DNA of 64,000 nucleotides from Sphingomonas sp. Leaf32. GTDB taxonomy: Bacteria > Pseudomonadota > Alphaproteobacteria > Sphingomonadales > Sphingomonadaceae. Position 1 is the first letter of the stretch. Each line of letters opens with the position of its first letter. Below the pieces are notes generated by a model, which was given only the letters and a program-made list of their open reading frames with translations, ran no database searches and had not been told where the DNA came from. Both the position numbers and the translations under genes were made by a program. Positions 36,692 through 46,315 of this stretch are shown piece by piece. The stretch is taken from assembly GCF_001421765.1 (NCBI RefSeq), contig NZ_LMLA01000008.1, positions 124,906-188,905 on the forward strand, written 5' to 3'.

Positions 36692-37720
36692 ATGGCGAAT
36701 GCCACCATCCGCGATGTCGCTCGCGCGGCGGACGTGTCCGTCGCCTCGGTTTCGCGTGTCCTCAACCGGCACCAGAATGTCCGACCGGCCCTGCGCGAGA
36801 AGGTGGAGGCCGCCGCGCGGACGCTCGGCTATGTCCCCCATGCCGGTGCGCGCTCGCTCAGCCTGGCCCGGTCGAACGCGATCGGCGTCGTCCTGCCGGA
36901 TCTGCACGGCGAGTTCTTTTCCGAATTGCTGCGCGGCATGGACCGGGAGGCGTCGGAGCGCGGGCTGCAATTGCTGCTGTCGAACATGCACGCCGATCCG
37001 GCACGCGGTGTCGAGGCGCTGCACACCATGCGCGGGCGGGTCGACGGGCTGGTGGTGATGGCGCCGCATATCGACCCCGACCAGTTGTTCGGCCACCTGC
37101 CACCGGGCGTGCCCGCCGTACTGGTCAATTGCGCGCCCCATCATCAGCCGCGCCCCGAACTGCGCATCGACAATGCCGCCGGCGCACGGACGATGGTCGA
37201 GCATCTCCTCGCGACCGGCCGGCGGCGCATTTTTCATCTCGCGGGACCTGCGGGAAATATCGATGCCGAAGAACGGCTTGCCGGATACTGTGCGGCGATG
37301 GCCGCAGCGGGCATCGAATCCCGCTTTGAACGCGGAACCTTTCTGGAGGAATCGGGCGTTTTCGTGGCCGAACGGCTGGTTCGGGAGGGGACGGATGTCG
37401 ACGCGGTATTCGCCGCCAACGACATGATGGCGATCGGCGCGATGATGGCGTTTCGCCGCGCCGGGATTGCCGTGCCCGACCGGATCGCCGTTGCCGGGTT
37501 TGACGATATTCCGCTCGCCCGCCTGATCTCGCCTGCGCTCACCACGCTCAAGATCGACATCGCCGGACTGGGCGAACGCGCGGTCGCCCGCCTGATCGAT
37601 CAGATCGACGGCGGCGACGACCAAAGCGTCGAATTGCGCGCGCCCATGCTGGTCGTGCGCGACACCACTTCACCACGGGAAGACCCGGAAAACCGGGAAC
37701 AAAGGGGAATACACGCATGA
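36692..37720 (+). CDS. LacI-family regulator of the glucan locus
   Basis: 342 residues. The helix-turn-helix is TIRDVARAADVSVASVSRVL (about 5-24) with hinge ARSLSLARSN, then the sugar-binding domain. The start at 36692 is normal for the family. Its stop overlaps the TonB receptor start by four bases (ATGA), so regulator and receptor are translated together. The perfect palindrome at 36603-36616 is its most likely site, which would make it autoregulated and let it control the divergent GH3 gene. Confidence 0.9.
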   Translation: MANATIRDVARAADVSVASVSRVLNRHQNVRPALREKVEAAARTLGYVPHAGARSLSLARSNAIGVVLPDLHGEFFSELLRGMDREASERGLQLLLSNMHADPARGVEALHTMRGRVDGLVVMAPHIDPDQLFGHLPPGVPAVLVNCAPHHQPRPELRIDNAAGARTMVEHLLATGRRRIFHLAGPAGNIDAEERLAGYCAAMAAAGIESRFERGTFLEESGVFVAERLVREGTDVDAVFAANDMMAIGAMMAFRRAGIAVPDRIAVAGFDDIPLARLISPALTTLKIDIAGLGERAVARLIDQIDGGDDQSVELRAPMLVVRDTTSPREDPENREQRGIHA

Positions 37721-40700
37721 GGAAAACCATGATCCGCGCGGCCCTGGCCGCCGCGACGACGCTGGCGACGGGGGCGACGCTCGCTCCGGTTGCCGCCTAT
37801 GCACAGGTCGGACAGGCATCGCTGCGCGGCACGATCACGTCGCCCGCGAACAACAAGGCGACGCAGGTCACCGCCATCGAAGTCGCAACCGGCATCCGCC
37901 GTACCGCCACCATCGGCGCGGACGGGACGTACAACTTCGCGTCGCTGCGCGCCGGCACCTACCGGCTGGAAATCCAGCTGACCAACGGCACGCGCAATTC
38001 CGACGAGTTCACGCTGCGGGTCGGCCAGAGTGCCGGTCTCGACCTCGACCTGACGACCGCCGCCGCCGCGCCTGCCGGCGAAACCACCGAAACCGATCCC
38101 GGCAGCGTCGCGTCGAACGACGAAGAAATCGTCGTCACCGGCAACCGCATCCGTACGCTGTCGGGCGGTCAGGTCGGCATCAACATCACGCAGCGCCTGA
38201 TCGAGCAGTTGCCGCAGAACAACCGCAACTTTCTGGCCTTCGCCGACCTGGCGCCGGGTGTCCGCTTCGTTGAGGAAGGCGCGAACGGCCAAGCCCGTCT
38301 TCAGGGTGGTGCGCAGCGGTCGAATTCGGTCAACGTGTTCATCGATGGCGTTAGCCAGAAGGACTATGTCCTGAAGAACGGCGTCACCGGCCAGGATTCG
38401 TCGCCGGGCAACCCGTTCCCGCAGCTCGCCATCGGCGAATATCAGGTGCTGTCGTCGAACTACAAGGCGGAGTTCGACCAGGTAAGCTCGGTGGCGATCG
38501 TCGCCGGCACCAAGTCGGGCACGAACGAGTTCCATGGCGAAGGGTTCGTCGACTATACCAACCAGGATCTGCGCGACCGCCGTCCGACCGAACTGTTCCC
38601 GACCCGCGTCGCGAAGGTCGACACCAAGGATATCCAGTACGGCGTGGCCCTGGGCGGTCCGATCATTAAGGACATCGCGCATTTCTTCGTCAGCTACGAA
38701 GGCAAGCGGCAGGAACGCCCGGTCGACGTGCTGCCGGGCAACGGCGTCGACATCAACGTGATCCCCGCCGAACTGCGCTCGCGCTTCGGCAATTTCACCA
38801 ACACGTTTAACGAAGACCTGATCTTCGGCAAGATCGACATCTCGCCGACTGCGGAAGACCTGTTCGAATTCTCGGGCAAGTACCGCAAGGAAAGCGGTGA
38901 CGACCTGGGCAGCGGTATCAACGCCTTCTCCACCCGGACCAACAATTCGGTCAAAGATGTCCGCGGCCTGGCCCGTTGGCAGCACACCGCCGACAACTGG
39001 ATCAACGATTTCCGCGTGTCGTACGAGGACGTGGTCTGGTCGCCGCGTCCGGTCGAACAGTCGATCAATCAGTTCTTCCAGCGCACTGAAATCACCGGCA
39101 CCAGCTCGCGGCGCATCGACCTTCTGCGCATCGGTGGCGGTACCAATTTCCAGGAAAAGGGTCAGAAGGGCTGGACCGTCCAGAATGACTTCACCTTCAC
39201 CGGCCTCGAAGGACATACGTTCAAGACCGGCGTGAAGGCGAAGTGGGTCAACCTCAACACGCTCGAACAGAACAACATCAACGGTTCCTACACCTATGAC
39301 GTGAACCTGTTCAGCCAGACCGGTTTCCAGACCGACATCCCCTATCGCCTGCAGTTCGGCGCTCCCAGCGGCTTCGGCAGCTCTACGATCGAATCCAAGA
39401 ACTTCCAGTTTGGCATCTATGCGCAGGACGACTGGGACGTCACCGACCGGTTGACACTGAACCTCGGCGTGCGGTGGGATTACGAACGGACCCCGGCGTT
39501 CCTAGACTTCGTGACCCCGCAGTCGAACCTGACCGCTATCTCGGCCGCACAATATCCGAACCTGCAGAACGCCGATTACAACATCAACGACTATATCTCG
39601 AACGGGAACAACCGGAAGGCGTTTACCGGCGCGATCCAGCCGCGCGTCGGCTTTACCTATCGCATCGACGAGGATGGTCGCTTCACCGTCTTTGGCGGCT
39701 TCGGCCGGTCGTACGACCGCAACCAGTTCGACTTCCTGCAACAGGAACTGTCGGTCGGCGCGTTCCAGCAGCGGACGTTCCTGTTCCAGGGCGCCGACCA
39801 GCTGAACCCGTGCACCCCGTCGTCGACCTGTATCGCGTGGAACCCGATCTATCTGACCGCGGAAGGCCGCGCGCAGCTGGCGTCGAGCAGCACCGGTGGC
39901 GGGCGCGAACTGCGCTTCATCAAGAACGATCTGAAGATGCCGTATTCGGACCAGTTCTCGCTGGGCTTCCGTTCGCGGTTCAACCCGATCGAACTCGAAG
40001 TCGGGTATCAGCATATCTCGAGCCGCGACGGCTTCGTGTATCTGCTGGGTAACCGTCGTCCGGACGGGTCGTTCTTCGCGCCCGCTCCGACCGCACAGAA
40101 CCCGACGCCGCAGTCGCCGTTCGGCTTCACGCCGCCGGGCTTCGGGTCGATCATCATCGGCGACAACGGCCTGAAGACCGACGCGGACTCGGCCTATGTC
40201 AAGCTGACCAAGCCTTATTCGCCGACGTCGCCGTGGAGCCTCGACGCGACCTATACTTTCACCGAAGCGTCGGAAAACCGTCAATTCGGCGAAACCTTCA
40301 GCCTCGATTTCCCGTCGATCGACGATTACCCGACGTTGCGTTCGGCCGGCGTGCCGCGCCACCGCTTCGTCGCTGCGGGTAGCGTAGATACGCCGATCGG
40401 TCTGTCGCTATCGGCCAAGTTCTCGATCGAATCGCCAATGTTCATGGTGACATCGTTCGACAGCTCGAACCCGTACCAGCGCAACTTCGTCGGCCGGTTC
40501 CGTGACAGCCTGGGCGATCAATGGGGCCGTCGTCAGCTCGACGTCGCCGCAACGAAGTATATCCCGATCCGGTTCGTCAACGACACCGCGCGGATCCGCT
40601 TCCGTGTCGACATCATCAACCTGATGAACGATCGCAACTATATCGATTTCAACAACAGTCCGCTCGACAACAGCCGGACCGACGGCACGCAGTCGGTCTA

Positions 40701-40776
40701 TGGCGAACGGTCGTCGTTCAGCATCGGCGGCAACCAGCCGCGTACGATCAAGCTGTCGGCGGGCTTCAACTTCTAA
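37717..40776 (+). CDS. TonB-dependent receptor with N-terminal carboxypeptidase-regulatory-like domain
   Basis: 1019 residues. A signal peptide spans about 1-30 (ending AAYAQ). Residues about 33-110 form a carboxypeptidase-regulatory beta-sandwich (ASLRGTITSPANNK, YNFASLRAGTYRLEI). A plug domain (about 130-270) begins EEIVVTGNRIRTL, and the rest is a 22-strand-type barrel ending in the outer-membrane signature KLSAGFNF. This Oar-like layout is typical of sphingomonad and Bacteroidetes-style receptors for oligosaccharides. It would import glucan fragments across the outer membrane using TonB energy. It is translationally coupled to lacI and is followed by a strong intrinsic terminator. Confidence 0.92.
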   Translation: MRKTMIRAALAAATTLATGATLAPVAAYAQVGQASLRGTITSPANNKATQVTAIEVATGIRRTATIGADGTYNFASLRAGTYRLEIQLTNGTRNSDEFTLRVGQSAGLDLDLTTAAAAPAGETTETDPGSVASNDEEIVVTGNRIRTLSGGQVGINITQRLIEQLPQNNRNFLAFADLAPGVRFVEEGANGQARLQGGAQRSNSVNVFIDGVSQKDYVLKNGVTGQDSSPGNPFPQLAIGEYQVLSSNYKAEFDQVSSVAIVAGTKSGTNEFHGEGFVDYTNQDLRDRRPTELFPTRVAKVDTKDIQYGVALGGPIIKDIAHFFVSYEGKRQERPVDVLPGNGVDINVIPAELRSRFGNFTNTFNEDLIFGKIDISPTAEDLFEFSGKYRKESGDDLGSGINAFSTRTNNSVKDVRGLARWQHTADNWINDFRVSYEDVVWSPRPVEQSINQFFQRTEITGTSSRRIDLLRIGGGTNFQEKGQKGWTVQNDFTFTGLEGHTFKTGVKAKWVNLNTLEQNNINGSYTYDVNLFSQTGFQTDIPYRLQFGAPSGFGSSTIESKNFQFGIYAQDDWDVTDRLTLNLGVRWDYERTPAFLDFVTPQSNLTAISAAQYPNLQNADYNINDYISNGNNRKAFTGAIQPRVGFTYRIDEDGRFTVFGGFGRSYDRNQFDFLQQELSVGAFQQRTFLFQGADQLNPCTPSSTCIAWNPIYLTAEGRAQLASSSTGGGRELRFIKNDLKMPYSDQFSLGFRSRFNPIELEVGYQHISSRDGFVYLLGNRRPDGSFFAPAPTAQNPTPQSPFGFTPPGFGSIIIGDNGLKTDADSAYVKLTKPYSPTSPWSLDATYTFTEASENRQFGETFSLDFPSIDDYPTLRSAGVPRHRFVAAGSVDTPIGLSLSAKFSIESPMFMVTSFDSSNPYQRNFVGRFRDSLGDQWGRRQLDVAATKYIPIRFVNDTARIRFRVDIINLMNDRNYIDFNNSPLDNSRTDGTQSVYGERSSFSIGGNQPRTIKLSAGFNF

Positions 40777-40790
40777 CCTTTCCCTCCCCT

Positions 40791-40826
40791 GCCGGGACAG
40801 GCTCCCCCGCCTGTCCCGGCTTTTTT
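40791..40826 (+). terminator. strong intrinsic terminator after the TonB receptor gene
   Basis: GCCGGGACAGGC at 40791-40802 pairs perfectly over 12 bases with 40809-40820 around a six-base loop, followed by six T. It separates the receptor gene from the GH144 gene and may lower expression of the enzymes. Confidence 0.92.
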
Positions 40827-40849
40827 GTATCCAGTTAAGGGGCTTGCTC

Positions 40850-42253
40850 GTGATCGATCGCCGTTTCTTCCTTGCCGCCAGCACCGCCGCACTTGTCGGG
40901 GCCTGCACGCCACGGACCGGGATCGCCCCCGCCCCTGCCCGCAACGGCGACCTGATGTCCGATATTCAGGAGCGCGCGTTCCGATTTTTCTGGGACACGA
41001 CTGATGCCGCGACCGGCCTTGCGCCTGATCGCTGGCCGACGCCCAGCTTCGCCTCGATCGCCGCGATGGGCTTTGCGCTTACCGCCTACGGCGTCGGCGA
41101 AAAACACGGCTGGATCACACGCCAGGAGCATCGCGACCGCACGCTTACCACGCTCGAATTTCTCGCAAGGGCGCCACAGGGCGACGGCGAAACCGGGTTC
41201 AGCGGCCATAAGGGCTTCTTCTATCATTTTCTGGGCGTGACCAAGGGACTGCGCTTCGCCAAATGCGAGCTGTCGACGATCGACACCGCATTGCTGCTGG
41301 GTGGCGTCCTGTTCGCGCAGAGCTGGTTCGACCGCGCCGATCCGCAAGAGGCACGTATCCGCGATCTGGCCGAGCGACTCTATCGCGCGGTCGAATGGGA
41401 CTGGATCGTGCCGCGCCCGCCCTTCGTGTCGATGGGCTGGCATCCCGAGAGCGGCTTCATCAAGTCCGACTGGAACATCTATAACGAAGGCATGATCCTG
41501 TACGTGCTGGCGCTGGCCAGCCCGACGCATCCGCTGCCGCCGGCAACGTGGAGCGCCCTGACGCAGCAGTTCGACAAGAGCTGGGGCAATCGCTGGGGCG
41601 AACCGCATCTTCAGTTCGCGCCGATGTTCGGCCACCAGTACAGCCATGTCTGGATCGACTTCCGCGACATCCGCGACCCTTATATCGCGTCGAAGGGCAT
41701 CGATTATTTCGAGAACAGCCGCCGCGCGACCTATGCGCAGCGTGCCTATGCCAACGAAAATCCGGGGCAGAAGGTCGGCTATGGCGACGATTGCTGGGGA
41801 TTGACCGCCTGCGACGGGCCGGGCGACTTCACGGTGACGATCGACGGGCGGAGCCGCGAATTCTACAGCTATTCCGCGCGCGGTCCGGGCGAGCGCGACG
41901 ACGGAACGCTGGCACCGACCGCAGCACTCGGCTCGGTCGCGTTCGCGCCGGAAATCGTCGAACCGATGATCGGCAAGATGCACGCGCGCTATGGAGCCGG
42001 CATCTATGACAAATATGGCTTTCTCGACAGCTTCAACCCGACGCTGACCCGCACCGACCAGCCGCTCAAGCACGGCAAGCTGGTGCCCGGCGTCGGCTGG
42101 GTCGATGGCGATTATCTGGGGATCGATCAGGGACCGATCGTGCTGATGATCGAGAACCGCCGGTCGGGGATGATCTGGGACGTGATGCGGCGCAACCCGC
42201 ATATCCGGCGCGGGCTGGAACGGGCCGGGTTCAAGGGGGGCTGGCTGGCGTGA
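40850..42253 (+). CDS. GH144-type (glucoamylase-like, PF10091) beta-glucan hydrolase, lipoprotein
   Basis: 467 residues. The N-terminus IDRRFFLAASTAALVGACTP has an RR-like export signal with lipobox VGAC, so it is probably membrane-anchored in the envelope. The rest is an (alpha/alpha)6 domain with the family segments RAFRFFWDTTDAATGLAPDR, NIYNEGMILYVLALASP and FDKSWGNRWGEPH. Characterised members of this family are endo-beta-1,2-glucanases. GTG at 40850 is chosen because AAGGGG lies seven bases upstream. Its stop overlaps the next gene's GTG start, so the pair is translationally coupled. Confidence 0.87.
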   Translation: MIDRRFFLAASTAALVGACTPRTGIAPAPARNGDLMSDIQERAFRFFWDTTDAATGLAPDRWPTPSFASIAAMGFALTAYGVGEKHGWITRQEHRDRTLTTLEFLARAPQGDGETGFSGHKGFFYHFLGVTKGLRFAKCELSTIDTALLLGGVLFAQSWFDRADPQEARIRDLAERLYRAVEWDWIVPRPPFVSMGWHPESGFIKSDWNIYNEGMILYVLALASPTHPLPPATWSALTQQFDKSWGNRWGEPHLQFAPMFGHQYSHVWIDFRDIRDPYIASKGIDYFENSRRATYAQRAYANENPGQKVGYGDDCWGLTACDGPGDFTVTIDGRSREFYSYSARGPGERDDGTLAPTAALGSVAFAPEIVEPMIGKMHARYGAGIYDKYGFLDSFNPTLTRTDQPLKHGKLVPGVGWVDGDYLGIDQGPIVLMIENRRSGMIWDVMRRNPHIRRGLERAGFKGGWLA

Positions 42254-45200
42254 TCCCGCTCGTCCTGCTGGCGGCGGCGGCACAGGCGCAACCGCTCGAC
42301 CGGTTCGACGATGTGGCGGCGTGGCGCGCGGCATCGTCGGACGGGGTCAGCGCGACGGCGACCGCCGTGCCGGGTGCTACGGACAAGGCGCTGCAGCTGC
42401 GCTACGACTTCGCGAAGGTATCGGGCTATGCCTTCATCCGGCGGACGCTGCCGATCACCTTCCCGCCGAACTGGGAAATGCGGTTGAAGGTGCGCGGCAC
42501 CGGCGGGGTCAACGACCTGCAGATCAAGTTCACCGATGCCGACGGCACCAATGTCTGGTGGGTGACCAAGCCCAATTTCCGGCCCTCGGCGGACTGGCAG
42601 GAACTGCGCATCCGCCCGCGCGACGTGCAGTTCGCCTGGGGACCCACGACCGACAAGGCGCTGAGGGCGACGCAGGCGGTCGAAATCGTCGTGGTACGCG
42701 GCCGTGATGGCGGCGCGGGCACGATCGAGGTCGACGACTGGACCTTCGAGACCCTGCCCCCGCCTCGTCCGCTGCCTGCCCCGGTAGCGAGCGACGCGCG
42801 CGCGATCGACGGCGACCGGACGACCGCCGCCAGGGGACCGGTGACGATCGATTTCGGCGGTGCGCGCGAGCTGGGCGGGCTGGTGCTACACTGGGCGGGT
42901 GCCGCGCCGGCCTATCGCATCGAAGCGAGCGACGACCGCCGCCGCTGGCGACTGCTACGCGCGGTGACGCAGGGTGATGGCGGCAGCGATCCGATCGCGC
43001 TGCCCGATACCGAAACGCGCTATCTGCGGATCAGCAGGGCGAAGGGTCTGGCGGAGGTCGAGGTGAAGGACCGCACCTGGGCGGAAACGCCCAACGCCTT
43101 CGTCGCCGATCTGGCACGCACGGCACCGCGCGGCCGCTTTCCGCGCGGCTTTACCGAACAAAGCTACTGGACGCTCGTCGCCAGCGACGGCGGCACGGTC
43201 AGCGGGCTGATCGGCGAGGATGGCGCGATCGAGATCGCCAAGGGCGGCTTTTCGGTCGAACCCTTCGTCGTCGAGAATGGCCGGACGATCGCGTGGAGCG
43301 ATGTTGCGACCGGTCACAGTCTTGAGGACGGTTATCTGCCGATCCCGCACGCGCTGTGGACGGCGACCGGGTGGACGCTCGACACCAGCCTGTTCGCCGA
43401 TGCCGGATCCAGGCGGCTGATGGCGCGGTGGACGCTGAAGAATAGCGGCGACACGCCACGCACGCTGCGGCTGGTATTGGCGGTACGCCCGTTCCAGGTG
43501 AACCCGCCCGCCCAGTTCCTTAGCCAGCGCGGCGGCGTCAGTCCGATCTCCGCGCTGGCTTGGGATGGCAGCGCGATGGCGGTGACGACGCCCGGCGCAA
43601 TCGATGGGGATTCGGCCGTTACGCGGCGGCTGTTCCCGCTTACCGCACCGGCGCAAGCGTGGGCGACGCCGTTCGATCAGGGTGCGCTCGGCAATCCTGC
43701 CAGGCCCGGCATCGCGACACGGATCGAGGGCCTGACCCGGCTTGCCTCGGGCGGTTTGGCCTATGACATCACCCTCGCCCCCGGCGAAAGCTGGAGCACG
43801 GCGATGGCGCTGGGCGGCGATGCGCCGATGACAGCGGCAGCGCTGGACGCCGCCCATGCCGCGACCCGTACCTATTGGCAACGGACGCTGGGCGCGGTGA
43901 CGATGACCGTCCCGGCGGTGAAGCAGCCGCTGGCCGATACGGTCAAATCGGCGCTGGCGCAGGTGTTGATGAGCCGCGACGCGCCGGCGCTCAAGCCCGG
44001 CACGCGCTCCTACGACCGGAGCTGGATTCGCGACGGCGCGATGATGACGGAGACGATGTTGCGCATGGGGCTGGTCGCGCCGGGCCGCGCCTTCGCCGAC
44101 TGGTACGGGCCGAACCTGTTCGCGAACGGCAAGGTGCCGTGCTGCGTCGATGCGCGCGGGCCGGACCCGGTGCCGGAGAACGACAGCCACGGCCAGTATA
44201 TCCACCTCGTCACCGACCTGTATCGCTACACCGGGGACAAGGCGGCATTGGCGCGCGACTGGCCGAAGCTGGATGCGGCGCGGCGCTATATGGAAAGCCT
44301 TGCCCAGTCCGAACGGACGGCGGCGAACCGGACGCCTGAACGGCGAATGCTGTACGGATTGATGCCGCCTTCAATCAGCCACGAAGGCTATTCGGCCAAG
44401 GCGCAGTACAGCCTGTGGGACGATTTCTGGGCGCTGACCGGGTATAAGGACGCCGCCTTCGCCGCGCGCGTGCTGGGCAAACCGGAGGCGGCGGAGATCG
44501 AGGCGCAGCGCGACCGCTTCCAGCGCGACCTGCACGCGGCGATCGCGGCGGCGGTGCGGTATTGGAAGATCGACTATATCCCCGGCGCGACCAGCATGGG
44601 CGATTTCGACGCGACCTCGACCACCATGGGCCTTGACCCGGCCGGCGAACAGGCGCGGCTCGATCCCAAATTGCTGGCCAATACGTTCGACAAACAGTGG
44701 CAGCGGGTGATCGCGCGGCCGGTCACCGGCGACTGGACGGATTACACCCCCTATGAACTGCGCAACGTGTCGGCGATGGTCCGGCTGGGCTGGCGCGACC
44801 GGGCGAACCGGCTGCTCGATTTCTACATGGGTGACCGGCGACCGGGCGGGTGGAATGGCTGGGCCGAAGTCGTCGGACGCGACCCACGCGACATCCGCTT
44901 TCTGGGCGACGTGCCGCACGCCTGGGTCGCATCGGACTATATCCGGGCCGCGCTGGACCTGTTCGCTTATGTCGATCAGGACAAACGGGCGATCGTGCTG
45001 GCCGGCGGGTTGGACCAGGACTGGCTGGCCGGCAAGGGATCGGACGTGCGCGGCCTGCGCACCCCCTATGGGACGGTCGATCTGGCCATCCGTGCCGAGG
45101 GGACCTCGGTCGTCGCGACCATCGGCGGCGGAGCGATGCCGCCAGGCGGGTTCCTCCTCCCCTGGCCGCTGGCCGGCGACGCCGGGCGGGCGACGATCGA

Positions 45201-45288
45201 CGGCACGCCGGTCGCAATCGCGAAGGATGGCCTGCACATTCCGGCCCACAGCGGACCAATTGCGGTGACGATGGAACGCCGCCGCTGA
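42250..45288 (+). CDS. exported discoidin (F5/8 type C) protein with (alpha/alpha)6 glycosidase-like domain
   Basis: 1012 residues. A signal peptide spans about 1-15 (VLLAAAAQAQ). A beta-sandwich resembling a carbohydrate-binding module covers about 17-170, a discoidin domain about 180-275, a large beta-supersandwich about 285-540 and an (alpha/alpha)6 toroid about 545-930. Within the toroid SYDRSWIRDGAMM and DNDSHGQYIHLVTDLYR-like segments place charged residues where glucoamylase-type enzymes have their acids. I cannot assign it to a numbered glycoside hydrolase family. It is coupled to the GH144 gene (GTGA overlap), so it probably acts on the same glucan, perhaps on oligosaccharides, but activity is inferred. 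Confidence 0.78.
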   Translation: MIPLVLLAAAAQAQPLDRFDDVAAWRAASSDGVSATATAVPGATDKALQLRYDFAKVSGYAFIRRTLPITFPPNWEMRLKVRGTGGVNDLQIKFTDADGTNVWWVTKPNFRPSADWQELRIRPRDVQFAWGPTTDKALRATQAVEIVVVRGRDGGAGTIEVDDWTFETLPPPRPLPAPVASDARAIDGDRTTAARGPVTIDFGGARELGGLVLHWAGAAPAYRIEASDDRRRWRLLRAVTQGDGGSDPIALPDTETRYLRISRAKGLAEVEVKDRTWAETPNAFVADLARTAPRGRFPRGFTEQSYWTLVASDGGTVSGLIGEDGAIEIAKGGFSVEPFVVENGRTIAWSDVATGHSLEDGYLPIPHALWTATGWTLDTSLFADAGSRRLMARWTLKNSGDTPRTLRLVLAVRPFQVNPPAQFLSQRGGVSPISALAWDGSAMAVTTPGAIDGDSAVTRRLFPLTAPAQAWATPFDQGALGNPARPGIATRIEGLTRLASGGLAYDITLAPGESWSTAMALGGDAPMTAAALDAAHAATRTYWQRTLGAVTMTVPAVKQPLADTVKSALAQVLMSRDAPALKPGTRSYDRSWIRDGAMMTETMLRMGLVAPGRAFADWYGPNLFANGKVPCCVDARGPDPVPENDSHGQYIHLVTDLYRYTGDKAALARDWPKLDAARRYMESLAQSERTAANRTPERRMLYGLMPPSISHEGYSAKAQYSLWDDFWALTGYKDAAFAARVLGKPEAAEIEAQRDRFQRDLHAAIAAAVRYWKIDYIPGATSMGDFDATSTTMGLDPAGEQARLDPKLLANTFDKQWQRVIARPVTGDWTDYTPYELRNVSAMVRLGWRDRANRLLDFYMGDRRPGGWNGWAEVVGRDPRDIRFLGDVPHAWVASDYIRAALDLFAYVDQDKRAIVLAGGLDQDWLAGKGSDVRGLRTPYGTVDLAIRAEGTSVVATIGGGAMPPGGFLLPWPLAGDAGRATIDGTPVAIAKDGLHIPAHSGPIAVTMERRR

Positions 45289-45340
45289 AATGTCGTTTCG
45301 TACCCGTGCCGTATACTTCGGCGCGGGGCGAAGGGGGACT

Positions 45341-46315
45341 ATGCGCGGCGTCAAAGCCAGTTGGGGTGCAGCCGCGCTGTTGCTGCTGGGGGCGTGTAAC
45401 CGGCATCAATCGGCGCTCGACGTGTTCGGCGCGGAAGCCGCCACCGTCCGCCATCTGACCGTCATCATGCTGATCGGCGCGATCGTCATCGCCGCCGGTG
45501 TCGCCGCGTTGATGGTCGCCGCCGTGCGCGCGCCGGAGGGCAAGCTGACGCTGGTCGGCGGGATGCGTCTGGTCGGATGGCTGGGCGGCGTGCTGCCGGT
45601 CGTCGTGCTGCTGGGGCTGCTGCTCTACAGCCTGCCCGCGATGCGACCGCTGCCGGTAGCGCAGAACGACCTGCGCATCGCGGTGGAGGGGGAGCAGTTC
45701 TGGTGGCGCGTCCGGTATCAGCCGCCGGGCGCGGCCCCGGTCGTCACCGCCAACGAAATCCGCATTCCGGTCGGTCGCACCGTCCAGTTCGACCTTACCG
45801 CCGGCGATGTCATTCACAGCTTCTGGATACCGGGCCTTGCCGGCAAGATGGACATGATCCCCGGCCGGACCAACACGCTGGTGGTCCGCGCGACCAAAGC
45901 CGGCAAGTTTCGCGGCGTCTGCACCGAATTCTGCGGCCTCAGCCACGCGTTGATGGCGTTCGACGTGGTGGCGATGGAGCCGGCGGCCTTCGACGCGTGG
46001 CTGGCGAACGAGCGCCGCCCCGCCGTTCCAGCCGCCGGGACCGCCGCCGGCGCGCGCGCCTTCGCCGCCAATGGCTGCACCGGTTGCCACGCGATCGCCG
46101 GCACGCCCGCCGCCGGACTGATCGGCCCCGACCTGACCCATATCGGCAGCCGTACGTCGCTGGGCGCGGGCACGACACCGATGACCCGCGACGCACTGGT
46201 CCGCTTCATCGTCGACGCCCCGTCGGTGAAACCCGGTGCGCGGATGCCCGCCTATCCGCAATTGCCGCGCCAGGACGCGCAGGCGATCGCCGCCTATCTG
46301 GAAAGCCTGAAATGA
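45341..46315 (+). CDS. ctaC: cytochrome c oxidase subunit II with fused cytochrome c domain (caa3 type)
   Basis: 324 residues. A lipoprotein-like signal (LLLLGACNRHQ) is followed by two membrane helices (about 35-105) and the cupredoxin domain. The CuA ligands are His in DVIHSFWIP and Cys, Cys, His and Met in CTEFCGLSHALM. A C-terminal cytochrome c domain has CTGCH and the distal Met in ARMPAYP, so electrons arrive at this fused heme. The ATG at 45341 is preferred because AAGGGGG lies upstream and it starts the signal peptide. First gene of a five-gene operon linked by ATGA overlaps. Confidence 0.93.
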   Translation: MRGVKASWGAAALLLLGACNRHQSALDVFGAEAATVRHLTVIMLIGAIVIAAGVAALMVAAVRAPEGKLTLVGGMRLVGWLGGVLPVVVLLGLLLYSLPAMRPLPVAQNDLRIAVEGEQFWWRVRYQPPGAAPVVTANEIRIPVGRTVQFDLTAGDVIHSFWIPGLAGKMDMIPGRTNTLVVRATKAGKFRGVCTEFCGLSHALMAFDVVAMEPAAFDAWLANERRPAVPAAGTAAGARAFAANGCTGCHAIAGTPAAGLIGPDLTHIGSRTSLGAGTTPMTRDALVRFIVDAPSVKPGARMPAYPQLPRQDAQAIAAYLESLK

